9,094 nt of DNA from Campylobacteraceae bacterium (GTDB lineage Bacteria; Campylobacterota; Campylobacteria; Campylobacterales; Sulfurovaceae). The translations under genes and the position numbers were made by a program. The DNA lies in assembly GCA_027023325.1 (NCBI GenBank), contig JALVVQ010000226.1, positions 1 to 9,094 of the forward strand, given 5' to 3'. Of this stretch, positions 1 to 7,280 are shown one piece after another; the first letter of the stretch is position 1, and each line of letters opens with the position of its first letter. Under the pieces are notes generated by a model. It searched no databases and was not told the origin of the DNA. It saw only the letters and a list, made by a program, of their open reading frames with translations.

Positions 1-264
1 GGCGATGATGGCTTGAGTGCTTGTGACTATGAGAAGACCCAAGCATACACAACTTCAAAGTATTTTATCAATAATTATCACAAGATGCATAAAGAACTTG
101 GGTTGGTGTAGCTCAAGGATTCATCCAAAATCAAGGTTACTACTGTTGTAGGGAAATACTCTTTTGATACGAATAAGCGGCCTATTCCTATCAAAAATGA
201 TATGATTATCTTGATTAATCGTGTCATTTATGGTAATATAGGTCCAAAAAAGGCTCTAAAGTGA
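1..264 (+). pseudogene. 3' end of an unrecognised gene, apparently interrupted by an in-frame amber codon
   Basis: The first reading frame is open from the left edge to a TGA at 262-264 except for one TAG at 109-111. Before the stop it encodes 36 residues ending HKELGLV. After the stop it encodes 50 more residues, starting LKDSSKIK and ending IGPKKALK. The second part has no ATG, GTG or TTG near its beginning and looks like normal protein, so the simplest reading is one gene with a CAG- or TGG-type codon changed to TAG. The final TGA overlaps the GTG start of the downstream Fic gene in the four bases GTGA (261-264), as in a translationally coupled pair. I do not recognise the family. Alternatives are that the real gene ends at 111 and the remainder is non-coding leader, or that the TAG is a sequencing error. 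The stretch is A+T-rich, like the Fic gene and unlike the transporter operon. Confidence 0.45.
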
Positions 265-1394
265 AAAAAGAGAAAGAATGGATTTGGCAACATCAAGCCT
301 ACCCTCACTTTGAATATGATTTAAAAAAACTTGATGGACTGATAGAGTCTGTCTCTAGAAAACAGGGCGAACTTATGGTGTTGAGCCGTGTCATGGGCCG
401 AGAAAACTTACAAGAGAGTCAGGTCAATGCCTTGGAAAATGAAATAGTATCAAGTTCTGCGATAGAAGGAGAGATTCTGGACCGTGACAGTGTGAAGTCT
501 TCCATTAAAGAGAAGCTAGAGATAGAAGTCCCACAGAGCTACAGAGGAAAAACAAAAGAGAGCAACTATGTAGATATCTTACTCGATGCCAATAGTAACT
601 ATACAGATAAATTAAGTCTTGAAAAGATTTTTACTTGGCACTGTAAAATGTTTGAAAATCATCACAGTAAACTATGGAATATAGAGATCGGAAAGTTTAG
701 AGAAAGTGGTACGATGCAGATTGTGTCAGGTGTTGCAGGAAAAGAGAAAATCTACTATGAAGCACCTTCGTGTGGTATGCTAGATAGTGAGATGAAAGCC
801 TATATAGAGTGGTTCAACAGCACCCCTGCATCTCTCATGAAGTCCGCCATATCCCACTTATGGTTTGTGATTATCCACCCATTTGATGATGGAAATGGAA
901 GGCTTACTAGGCTCATTACAGATATGGTGCTTTCAGAGCTGGAAGAGTCCACAACAACAAGACTCTACTCGATGTCAAAAAGTATAAATAGTGATAGAAA
1001 AGGCTATTACAATGCTCTCGAGCAGACAACAGGCTATATAAAAAAAGAGAACCCAATGGATATTACTTTTTGGTGCGAGTGGTTTCTGAATACTCTGTAT
1101 CACGCTTTGGTTGAAGCCATAGAGTCAATTGAGCATGTGGTGGATAAAGCGAAATTTTGGGATAAGCATAGGGACAGTAGCATCAATGAAAGACAGGCAA
1201 AAGTACTCAATATGATTTTAGACAGAGGCGTAAATCATCCTCAACGAGGATTGACTACTAAAAAATATATGAAAATAGCAGGAACAACTTCGGCTACTGC
1301 TTCTAGAGATGTAAAGGGATTGCTAGAGCTTGGGTGTATTGAGCAGGTTGAGGGTACTGCTGGTCGGAATATTCGGTATTTAGTCTTAGCATAG
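261..1394 (+). CDS. Fic-family protein adenylyltransferase (DUF4172 N-terminus, winged-helix C-terminus)
   Basis: Fic proteins transfer AMP, or another nucleotide part, from a nucleotide cofactor to hydroxyl side chains of target proteins in the cytoplasm. The active-site motif HPFDDGNGRLTR is complete at residues 206-217: H206 is the general base, D210 the metal ligand, and the Gly-Asn-Gly-Arg loop binds phosphate. The N-terminus (WIWQH..YPHFEYD, residues 7-20) matches DUF4172. An inhibitory-helix motif (S/T)xxxE(G/N) is present at S65-E69-G70, upstream of the Fic core. This makes it a self-restrained class II enzyme in which E69 should block ATP binding. Residues about 310-377 resemble a winged helix (RGLTTKKYMKIAGTTSATASRDV), suggesting DNA binding or autoregulation. 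The GTG start is supported by the family N-terminus beginning just after it and by AAGG at 250-253, seven bases upstream. The length of 377 aa is normal for this type. The target is unknown, and no separate antitoxin gene is visible. Confidence 0.95.
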   Translation: MKKEKEWIWQHQAYPHFEYDLKKLDGLIESVSRKQGELMVLSRVMGRENLQESQVNALENEIVSSSAIEGEILDRDSVKSSIKEKLEIEVPQSYRGKTKESNYVDILLDANSNYTDKLSLEKIFTWHCKMFENHHSKLWNIEIGKFRESGTMQIVSGVAGKEKIYYEAPSCGMLDSEMKAYIEWFNSTPASLMKSAISHLWFVIIHPFDDGNGRLTRLITDMVLSELEESTTTRLYSMSKSINSDRKGYYNALEQTTGYIKKENPMDITFWCEWFLNTLYHALVEAIESIEHVVDKAKFWDKHRDSSINERQAKVLNMILDRGVNHPQRGLTTKKYMKIAGTTSATASRDVKGLLELGCIEQVEGTAGRNIRYLVLA

Positions 1395-1410
1395 TTGTCA
1401 AAGAGCGCCT

Positions 1411-1827
1411 CTAGATCATGAGCCACGCCCAGCTCAATACCAGGTACCTCCCCAGCTTGGCAACAAAGACTAGTGCTAAGAATCGTACAAAAGGATACCG
1501 CGCGATCCCTGCCGCAAAGGTAAAGAGATCTCCGACAAACGGCATCCAGCTCATCAGCAGTGTCCATGCCCCATACTTGTCAAACAGTACCTTGAACTTG
1601 CCAAACTTGGCAGGATTGATGACGCCTTTTTCTTCCAGCAGTGCTTCTCCGCCCAGTCCCATCCAGTAGTTGATGACCGCTCCGAGTGTATTGCCCACTG
1701 TCGCTACAGCGATTAGCCATAGTAGTGAGTATCCCTGCTCGATATCGTAGAGTAGCAGCGCTTCACTGCCCATCGGCCAGAGTGTGGCCGAGATCAGTGC
1801 GGAGAAGAAGAGCATAAGGTAAACCAT
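1411..1827 (-). CDS. yqaA: YqaA-family (DedA/SNARE-associated-like) inner-membrane protein
   Basis: This is a 138-residue, very hydrophobic protein with about four membrane-spanning or re-entrant segments (residues about 3-27, 34-57, 84-108 and 113-136). It carries hallmarks of the small YqaA branch of the DedA/VTT superfamily: S-x-x-L-x-P-x-G-S-E near residues 13-22, GNTLGA at 45-50, KYG at 84-86 and SWMPFVGD at 93-100. DedA-type proteins are linked to lipid flipping and membrane homeostasis, but the precise role of YqaA is not established. The start has AAGGGA eight bases upstream (1836-1841). It ends 16 bp from the end of the convergent Fic gene. It lies downstream of dppF on the same strand but is separated by 110 bp with a possible promoter of its own, so it is probably not a transporter component. 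Confidence 0.88.
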   Translation of the reverse strand: MVYLMLFFSALISATLWPMGSEALLLYDIEQGYSLLWLIAVATVGNTLGAVINYWMGLGGEALLEEKGVINPAKFGKFKVLFDKYGAWTLLMSWMPFVGDLFTFAAGIARYPFVRFLALVFVAKLGRYLVLSWAWLMI

Positions 1828-1859
1828 TAAATAGATCCCTTGTTGTGTAGAGTGATAGA

Positions 1860-1868
1860 TTTATACCA
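1860..1868 (-). promoter_or_regulatory. Possible extended -10 promoter for the YqaA-family gene
   Basis: On the minus strand the sequence reads TGG-TATAAA, an extended -10 element 33 bp before the ATG. No good -35 hexamer is seen, which is common for housekeeping promoters in this phylum. It would allow expression independent of the dpp operon. This is a motif match only. Confidence 0.4.
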
Positions 1869-1917
1869 TAATTTTGTTTGTGGATGTATTTGAGATGTGG
1901 TGGTATGTTGTGTCAGC

Positions 1918-1935
1918 GCAGAGAATATTCTCTGC
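1918..1935 (-). terminator. Perfect 18-bp palindrome just after dppF, possible mRNA 3'-end hairpin
   Basis: GCAGAGAATATTCTCTGC is perfectly self-complementary and begins two bases after the dppF stop codon. As RNA it could form a 6-bp stem GCAGAG/CTCTGC with an AATATT loop. No T-run follows on the minus strand, so it is not a classic intrinsic terminator. It could instead be an RNA-end stabiliser or a binding site. Confidence 0.4.
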
Positions 1936-1937
1936 AG

Positions 1938-2729
1938 CTATAACGCAATTTTTGGTATCGCGCTGAGTAGCTTCTGCGTATAGGCGTGCTCCGGATTCTC
2001 GAAGAGCTCCTGGGCACTCTTCATCTCTACGATACTGCCAAAGTACATGACCACGATCTGGTCAGAGATATGGTTGACCACGCTGAGGTCATGGGAGATA
2101 AAGATATAGGTGAGATTGAACTCCTCCTGGAGGTCTAGCAGGAGGTTGAGCACTTGGGCTTGGATGGAGACATCTAGGGCAGAGACTGGCTCATCGCAGA
2201 TGATGATCTCTGGGTTGAGGGCTAGGGCTCTGGCGATACCTATACGCTGTCGCTGACCACCTGAGAACTGGTGGGGATAACGGTCATACCACTCTGGAAG
2301 CATACCAACCTTCTCCATGAGGTAGAGGACACGCTCCTTGATCTCTCGTTTGCTCATATCACTGTTGAGTGCGAGAGGTTCTGCGATGATCTGTCCTACT
2401 TTCCAACGGGGGTTGAGAGAGGAGTAGGGGTCTTGGAAGATGATCTGTACTTTTTTGCGGTACTCTGTCAGCGCATTGCCTTTGAGTTTGGTGATGTCTG
2501 CTCCTTCGAAGAGGATCTCGCCAGCTGTGGGCTCCTCTATCTTGAGGATCATCTTGGCAGTGGTGGATTTACCACAGCCACTCTCGCCTACGATACTGAG
2601 GATCTCCCCTTTTTTGACCTCAAAAGAGACATCATCGACTGCTTTGACGATCTTGGGAGCTTTAAAAAGACCGAGGTTGATCTCGTAGTGTTTTTTGAGA
2701 TTATTGATCTGAAAGATAGTCTCATTCAT
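1938..2729 (-). CDS. dppF: Dipeptide ABC transporter ATP-binding subunit DppF
   Basis: This is one of the two cytoplasmic ATPases that power dipeptide import through DppBC. All nucleotide-binding motifs are present in the 263-residue protein: Walker A GESGCGKS (48-55), Q-loop Q99 in IFQDPYSSLNP, signature FSGGQRQR (155-162), Walker B IIICDE (175-180) and the switch His in ISHD (H213). The protein stops soon after HAYTQKLLSAIP and lacks the C-terminal cysteine-containing extension found in many Dpp/Opp ATPases, like the short Helicobacter DppF I recall. Its ATG overlaps the dppD stop as ATGA (2726-2729), with AAAGGAG five bases upstream. It is the last gene of the operon. The NLGLFKAPKIVKAVDDVSF start fits DppF/OppF rather than DppD. 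Confidence 0.95.
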   Translation of the reverse strand: MNETIFQINNLKKHYEINLGLFKAPKIVKAVDDVSFEVKKGEILSIVGESGCGKSTTAKMILKIEEPTAGEILFEGADITKLKGNALTEYRKKVQIIFQDPYSSLNPRWKVGQIIAEPLALNSDMSKREIKERVLYLMEKVGMLPEWYDRYPHQFSGGQRQRIGIARALALNPEIIICDEPVSALDVSIQAQVLNLLLDLQEEFNLTYIFISHDLSVVNHISDQIVVMYFGSIVEMKSAQELFENPEHAYTQKLLSAIPKIAL

Positions 2730-3592
2730 CTGATCTCCTTTGGAAAGGATAGATAGTCTACGGTGTCATCGACGGTATCGAGCCTGGATTTTCTGGGTGT
2801 GATACCAGGGGTAGGTATCGAGTGGAGCAGGGCTTTGGTGTAGGGGTGCCTGGGGTCTCGAAAGAGCTCCTGTGCTGAGGCTTTTTCTACGATATGACCA
2901 CGGTACATCACCACTACTTCATCAGCGATCTGATAGACCACGCCCAGGTCATGGGTGATAAAGAGAATCGAGGTGCCTGTCTCCTCCTGAAGCTTCTTCA
3001 TAAGGTCAAGCACCTGAGCCTGTATCGTGACATCTAGTGCCGTAGTAGGCTCATCGGCGATCAGAAGTTTAGGTCTGCATGCCATAGCAATGGCGATCAT
3101 GACCCGCTGTCTCTGACCTCCACTGAGTTTGAATGGGTACTCACCATACTTTTCAGCTGGGTCAGGGATACCGACCAGATCGAGTGCCTCGACAACCTTG
3201 TCAAAGCGCTGTTTTTTGTTCAGCTCTTTATGGTGCAGTCTGAGTGCTTCATCGATCTGGTAGCCTACGGTATAGGAGGGGTTGAGTGAAGTCATGGGCT
3301 CCTGGAAGATCATCGCGACATCACGCCCCCTGACTTTTCGCATCTGTGCATCAGAGAGCTTGAGTAGATCGGTGCCTTCGAGAATGATCTCTCCTTCTTC
3401 GATCTTACCGGGTTGATCGATCAGCTGCATGATAGACATGGCAGTGATACTTTTGCCTGAACCACTCTCTCCTACGATACAGACCGTTTTGCCTGAAGGG
3501 ATCTCAAAACTGACATCGTTAACTGCCTTGTTGACTCCTTCATCAGAATAAAAGAATGTTTTGAGGTTTTTTACTTCTATCAAATTCATCAT
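2726..3592 (-). CDS. dppD: Dipeptide ABC transporter ATP-binding subunit DppD
   Basis: This is the second cytoplasmic ATPase of the importer and the expected partner of DppF. In its 288 residues, Walker A GESGSGKS lies at 41-48, the Q-loop glutamine at 97 (IFQEPMTSLNPSYTVG), LSGGQRQR at 156-163, Walker B LLIADE at 176-181 and the switch His at 214. The C-terminus (PRKSRLDTVDDTVDYLSFPKEIR) lacks the cysteine-rich [4Fe-4S]-binding segment known in DppD of some other bacteria. I recall a near-identical ending in Helicobacter pylori DppD, so this is probably normal for the phylum. There are two consecutive ATG codons. The second (3587-3589) sits six bases from the AAGGA site, against three for the first, so the true start may be one codon later. 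It overlaps the dppC stop. Confidence 0.95.
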   Translation of the reverse strand: MMNLIEVKNLKTFFYSDEGVNKAVNDVSFEIPSGKTVCIVGESGSGKSITAMSIMQLIDQPGKIEEGEIILEGTDLLKLSDAQMRKVRGRDVAMIFQEPMTSLNPSYTVGYQIDEALRLHHKELNKKQRFDKVVEALDLVGIPDPAEKYGEYPFKLSGGQRQRVMIAIAMACRPKLLIADEPTTALDVTIQAQVLDLMKKLQEETGTSILFITHDLGVVYQIADEVVVMYRGHIVEKASAQELFRDPRHPYTKALLHSIPTPGITPRKSRLDTVDDTVDYLSFPKEIR

Positions 3593-4449
3593 TTATCCTT
3601 CAATTTGGGATCAAGTACATCCATAAGGCCATCACCCATAAGGTTGAAGCCAAGTACGGTCAGAAAGATCGCAAGACCCGGGTAGAAGATCATCCAGGGG
3701 GCTGTTGTGATGAATTGAAGTGAGTCGCTTAGCATGGCACCCCACTCTGGTGTAGGTGGCTGGGCGCCCAAGCCGAGGAAGCTCAAGCCTGCTGCTTCTA
3801 AGACAGCAGAAGCAAATCCCATGGTTGCTTGGACGATAATAGGCGAGGCGCAGTTGGGAAGAATGACGGCAAACATCAGCCTGAGGTTAGAGGAGCCGTT
3901 GATACGGCTGGCAATGACATACTCTTTTTCTCGTTCAGCGAGTACGGAAGCACGGACAATCCGAGCATAGGTAGGAATACCTACGATTCCGATAGCCGTC
4001 ATGGCACTGTAGAGACTGGGGCCAAGGATGGAGACAATGACAATCGCCAGTAGAATCGCTGGGATAGCAAGCATGATATCAACGATACGCATGATAAAAA
4101 GATCAATCTTTCCCCCGAAATAAGCTGCAGTAATTCCCATTAAAAGCCCAAATGAGAGAGAGACACCTACCGAAATCGCCCCAACCATCAAGGAGATGCG
4201 TGAACCATAGATGATTCGGGAAAATAAATCTCTTCCAAAATCATCTGTGCCTAGCAGATGGGCGATCGAGCCTTTGGTGTCCCACGCAGGAGGGATAAGT
4301 CGATCTGCAAGGTTCTGTTCTGCTGGTAGATAGGAGGCTATATGTGGTGCAAAAATAGCCATAATTACCAGTATCAATGCAATAAAAAAACCGATTAAGG
4401 CTGCACGATTCTTACGATATTGTTTGATAAATTCAAGGAAAGATTCCAT
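3589..4449 (-). CDS. dppC: Dipeptide ABC transporter permease DppC
   Basis: This inner-membrane permease forms the dipeptide channel together with DppB. The 286-residue protein has an N-terminal anchor helix (about 15-37) followed by the family sequence LGTDDFGRDLFSRIIYGSR (66-84). A core of about five further helices follows. The EAA coupling loop that contacts the ATPases is at about 171-202 (LAEREKEYVIASRINGSS...LPN). The family signature GLSFLGLGAQPPTPEWGAML is at 221-240, and the end is NLMGDGLMDVLDPKL. Its ATG shares one base with the TAA of dppB (TAATG), and AAGG lies eight bases upstream. This implies translational coupling and equal production of the two permeases. Confidence 0.95.
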   Translation of the reverse strand: MESFLEFIKQYRKNRAALIGFFIALILVIMAIFAPHIASYLPAEQNLADRLIPPAWDTKGSIAHLLGTDDFGRDLFSRIIYGSRISLMVGAISVGVSLSFGLLMGITAAYFGGKIDLFIMRIVDIMLAIPAILLAIVIVSILGPSLYSAMTAIGIVGIPTYARIVRASVLAEREKEYVIASRINGSSNLRLMFAVILPNCASPIIVQATMGFASAVLEAAGLSFLGLGAQPPTPEWGAMLSDSLQFITTAPWMIFYPGLAIFLTVLGFNLMGDGLMDVLDPKLKDK

Positions 4450-5453
4450 TAGCTCAACCTTATCTTAGGATTGATATATGCATAGAGCAAATCTACAATG
4501 AAATTAATGAGAATAAAGACAATTGCTACAATCAGGGTGGTTGATTGAATAATGGGAAAGTCTCTCTGGTACACGGCATTGACCAGCCATTTTCCGATGC
4601 CTGGCCAGGAGAAGGTAGTTTCTGTGAGAATTGCTCCGGCGAAGAGACTGCCAAGCATTAAACCAATGATTGTGATGACTGGCATCATGGCATTACGAAG
4701 GGCGTGGATGAAGATTATTTGGAAGCGGGTACAGCCTTTGGCTCGGGCGGTTTTAATATACTCTTCCTTCATTACCTCAATCATACTGCTACGGGTCATT
4801 CTGGCGATGATTGCCATGGGAATTGTTCCTAAAGCAATGGCGGGAAGAATAAGGTGCTTTAGTGCATCCCAGAATGCTTCATAATCATGAGCGATGAGGG
4901 AATCGACCAGATAGAGTCCTGTGACATGCTCAATGTCAAACTCATACCCCAGCCGTCCGGAGACCGGAAGCCAACCCAGCTTAACAGAGAAAAAATAAAT
5001 GAGTACCAGCCCCAACCAGAAGACGGGCATGGAAACCCCTGCCAGAGCTCCAAACATACTCCCATAGTCAAAGATTGAATAGCGTTTGACCGCCGAAATA
5101 ATTCCCGCACCGATCCCAAAGAGAATAGCGATAATCATGGCGACAAGCGAGAGTTCTACCGTAGCAGGAAAGCGGTCAAGAAATTCGGTCATCACCTCTT
5201 CGTTGCTGTTGGCAGATCGGCCGAAATCCCCATGCGCAAGATTATTGAGATAGATAATATATTGTTGATATAGGGGTTTGTCCAGACCCATTTTGGCACG
5301 CAAGTCAGCTACGGAGCGTGCATTGGCCTTGTCGCCAAGGATTGCGGCTGCCGGATCTCCGGGAGTAAGATGCACCATAGAAAAGACTAGCAGTGTCACT
5401 CCAAAGAGTGTTGGTATCGTCCACAACAGGCGCTTGAGTACATATGATAGCAT
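4449..5453 (-). CDS. dppB: Dipeptide ABC transporter permease DppB
   Basis: This is the first permease subunit. At 334 residues it has the usual family length. It begins MLSYVLKRLLWTIPTLFGVTLLVF, the typical amphipathic helix plus first membrane segment, followed by HLTPGDPA (28-35). The large periplasmic loop carries GDFGRS (75-80). The EAA coupling loop is at about 226-258 (EVMKEEYIKTARAKGC...RNAMMP), and the last helices contain TETTFSWPGIG (277-287). The frame is open for 33 more codons upstream, to 5552. The start at 5451-5453 is preferred because AAAGGAG (5462-5468) lies eight bases upstream and because the longer form would add a non-family polar leader crossing the intergenic stem-loop. 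Confidence 0.95.
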   Translation of the reverse strand: MLSYVLKRLLWTIPTLFGVTLLVFSMVHLTPGDPAAAILGDKANARSVADLRAKMGLDKPLYQQYIIYLNNLAHGDFGRSANSNEEVMTEFLDRFPATVELSLVAMIIAILFGIGAGIISAVKRYSIFDYGSMFGALAGVSMPVFWLGLVLIYFFSVKLGWLPVSGRLGYEFDIEHVTGLYLVDSLIAHDYEAFWDALKHLILPAIALGTIPMAIIARMTRSSMIEVMKEEYIKTARAKGCTRFQIIFIHALRNAMMPVITIIGLMLGSLFAGAILTETTFSWPGIGKWLVNAVYQRDFPIIQSTTLIVAIVFILINFIVDLLYAYINPKIRLS

Positions 5454-5461
5454 TTCTGATT

Positions 5462-5468
5462 CTCCTTT
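5462..5468 (-). promoter_or_regulatory. Ribosome binding site fixing the dppB start
   Basis: The minus strand reads AAAGGAG eight bases before the ATG at 5451-5453. This decides for the 334-aa DppB over a 367-aa version starting at 5552. Confidence 0.85.
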
Positions 5469-5526
5469 GAACCTATAGATGAAGACACGATATGGCAGAG
5501 GTGCATTCAGCAAAGGGTTCATATGG

Positions 5527-5547
5527 GCACAGGGAAAATCCCTGTGC
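5527..5547 (-). promoter_or_regulatory. dppA-dppB intergenic stem-loop
   Basis: GCACAGGGA (5527-5535) and TCCCTGTGC (5539-5547) form a perfect 9-bp stem with a 3-base loop. It lies 14 bases after the dppA stop codon, inside the 108-bp gap before dppB. No T-run follows on the minus strand, so full termination is unlikely. Hairpins in this position in other binding-protein operons protect the upstream message from 3' exonucleases and lower downstream expression, giving more binding protein than permease. That role is inferred here. Confidence 0.65.
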
Positions 5548-5561
5548 AGCAATATGATGGA

Positions 5562-7154
5562 CTATTTGTCTAGCCACACCCTGTCGAAGCGTCGTTTCCC
5601 CATGGGGTCGAGCTTGAAGTTCATGACGCTCTTACGGATCGGCTCGACGACGAGTGAATTGGCAATCGTGACCCAAGGTACCTGATCGGCAAAGATTTCC
5701 TGTGCTTTTTTGTAAAGTTTGGTACGCTCTGCAATATCTGTTGTGGTTTTGGCCTTGGCGATTAGGGTATCAAACTCAGGATTTTTCCACCCTGCACGGT
5801 TGGCTGCAGGCTCTTTGGCAGCGTTGGAAGTGAGCAGCACATTTAGGAAGTTGTCTGGATCGCCATTGTCACCAGTCCAGCCGAGTAGACAGGAATCGTC
5901 TTCAAAATGGCGTCCTTTGTCTAGGTAGGTACTCCAGTCATAAGAGACGATCTTGGTTGTGACTCCAATCTTTGCAAGGTCAGCTTGCATGGCTTCGGCG
6001 ACTTTGCGTGCGTTAGGCATATAAGGGCGAGAGACTGGCATTGCCCAGAGCTCAAATGAGAGTTTTTCGTGCCCTGCCTCTTTGAGTAGAGCCTTGGCTT
6101 TCTCAGGATTATACTCGTAATGCTTGATATTGGGATTGTAGCTCCACATCGTAGGTGGGATTGGAGAATCAGCAGGCTTACCAAATCCCGCATAGATTGC
6201 TTTGACAATCGCCTCTTTATTGATTCCATAGTTAATCGCGCGTCGGACACGAACATCGCGGAAAGGGGCAAATTTGACTTGATCTAGTGCGAGATAGCCG
6301 ACATTAAGTCCTTCCTGCTTGACCAACTTGATGTTGGGGTCAGCCTCGAGTTTGGCGACTTCCTCTGGATTGGGGAAGTCCATGACATGGATGGAACCGA
6401 CTTTGAGTTCCGCCGCACGCACCGAAGCGTTGGTGATGACCTTGAGGATTAGTTTCTTGATATAGGGTTTGCCTCCCCAGTATTTTTCATTGGCAGTAAA
6501 GATCATCTTATCGTCTTTGATCCACTTGACAAAAACAAATGGTCCAGTACCAACGGGATAACGAGAGAGACGATCGGCTTTTTTCTCAGCTAACAGGTCG
6601 TTGGCATATTGGCTGGAGAGAATGGATGCAAAATCCATTGCAAGATTTGAAATAAAGGGAGCTTCAGGTTTTTTAAGGAGGAACTTGACGGTATATTTAT
6701 CAACCTTGACGACATCTTTGACGATACTTTCCATATCCATTGCACCCCAATATTTGTAAGTACCACCTACTTCGTGGAAGGGATGGGACTTGTCAAACTG
6801 TCGCTTGAAGGAGAAGACCACATCGTCTGCGGTAAACTCAGACTCTTTGGGATAAAACTTGGTTGGATGGAACATCACACCTTGGCGTAGATGAAAAGTG
6901 TATGTCAATCCATCAGGAGAGACATCCCATGATTTAGCAAGTCCTGGTTCAAGCTTAGTTGTACCATTTTCAAACTGCACCAAGGTATTATAAACCTGTG
7001 TGCTGGCATAGAAGCTTTCTCCGTCTGTAGCATGTGCTGGGTCTAGAGAAGAAGAGTCTCCACTGCGTCCAAATACCAATACGCCACCATACTTCGGTGC
7101 TGCGTATGCCATGGTTGTTGCGAGCAACAACGCTGATATGAGTAATTTTCTCAT
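5562..7154 (-). CDS. dppA: Periplasmic dipeptide-binding protein DppA (family 5 solute-binding protein)
   Basis: This protein captures dipeptides in the periplasm and delivers them to DppBC. It has a Sec signal peptide with a KLL start, hydrophobic core and AYA|APKYGG cleavage site after about residue 18. The mature part shows the family 5 pattern: SLDPAHATDGES (36-47), FTADDVVFSFKR (107-118), VGTGPFVFVKW (201-211) and RRAINYGINKEAIV (304-317). Specificity for dipeptides rather than longer peptides is supported by LWAMPVSRPYMPNARK (369-384) and GWTGDNGDPDNF (425-436). R376 and D429 align with the Arg and Asp that hold the peptide carboxylate and amino groups in E. coli DppA (R355 and D408). 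The absence of a lipobox cysteine suggests a free periplasmic protein. The start has AAAAGGAG seven bases upstream. It is the first gene of the operon. The length of 530 aa is normal. Confidence 0.95.
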   Translation of the reverse strand: MRKLLISALLLATTMAYAAPKYGGVLVFGRSGDSSSLDPAHATDGESFYASTQVYNTLVQFENGTTKLEPGLAKSWDVSPDGLTYTFHLRQGVMFHPTKFYPKESEFTADDVVFSFKRQFDKSHPFHEVGGTYKYWGAMDMESIVKDVVKVDKYTVKFLLKKPEAPFISNLAMDFASILSSQYANDLLAEKKADRLSRYPVGTGPFVFVKWIKDDKMIFTANEKYWGGKPYIKKLILKVITNASVRAAELKVGSIHVMDFPNPEEVAKLEADPNIKLVKQEGLNVGYLALDQVKFAPFRDVRVRRAINYGINKEAIVKAIYAGFGKPADSPIPPTMWSYNPNIKHYEYNPEKAKALLKEAGHEKLSFELWAMPVSRPYMPNARKVAEAMQADLAKIGVTTKIVSYDWSTYLDKGRHFEDDSCLLGWTGDNGDPDNFLNVLLTSNAAKEPAANRAGWKNPEFDTLIAKAKTTTDIAERTKLYKKAQEIFADQVPWVTIANSLVVEPIRKSVMNFKLDPMGKRRFDRVWLDK

Positions 7155-7177
7155 AATTTTTCTCCTTTTGTAGTTGA

Positions 7178-7195
7178 GGTAAACTATATTTTACC
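7178..7195. promoter_or_regulatory. Inverted repeat GGTAAA-N6-TTTACC in the divergent promoter region, candidate operator
   Basis: The two 6-base half-sites are separated by 6 bases. The site lies 24-41 bp before the dppA start and overlaps a possible minus-strand -10 (TAAAAT, 7188-7193). A dimeric repressor bound here could control dppA. No regulator gene is visible in the window. Confidence 0.35.
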
Positions 7196-7224
7196 ATAGA
7201 ATTTCCTATTCCATCTATGATAAT

Positions 7225-7253
7225 TTCAAAATTGTTGCAATATTGGCTATAAT
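7225..7253 (+). promoter_or_regulatory. Probable sigma-70 promoter of the epimerase gene
   Basis: TATAAT at 7248-7253 is a consensus -10 element, 27 bp before the ATG at 7281. The best -35 at a 17-bp spacing is TTCAAA (7225-7230), in A/T-rich sequence. A weak -35 with a strong -10 is typical for this phylum. The leader would be about 20 nt. Confidence 0.6.
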
Positions 7254-7280
7254 GTGTAAAAAGTACGCAGAAGAGTAAAA

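Noticed and set aside
261..1394. Fic as the toxin of a Fic-antitoxin (Doc/FicTA) pair
   Set aside because: The inhibitory motif is inside the protein, and no small antitoxin gene is recognisable on either side.
1241..1567. Minus-strand 108-codon open frame across the fic/yqaA junction
   Set aside because: It overlaps two well-supported genes, has no family resemblance and has an unnatural composition.
4859..5119. Open frames antisense to or out of frame with dppB and dppA
   Set aside because: They are shadows of long genes with complete family motifs, and have no ribosome binding site or recognisable domain.
5454..5552. Upstream extension of DppB by 33 residues
   Set aside because: The frame is open, but the extension crosses the intergenic hairpin, adds a polar leader foreign to the family, and ignores the good ribosome binding site before 5453.
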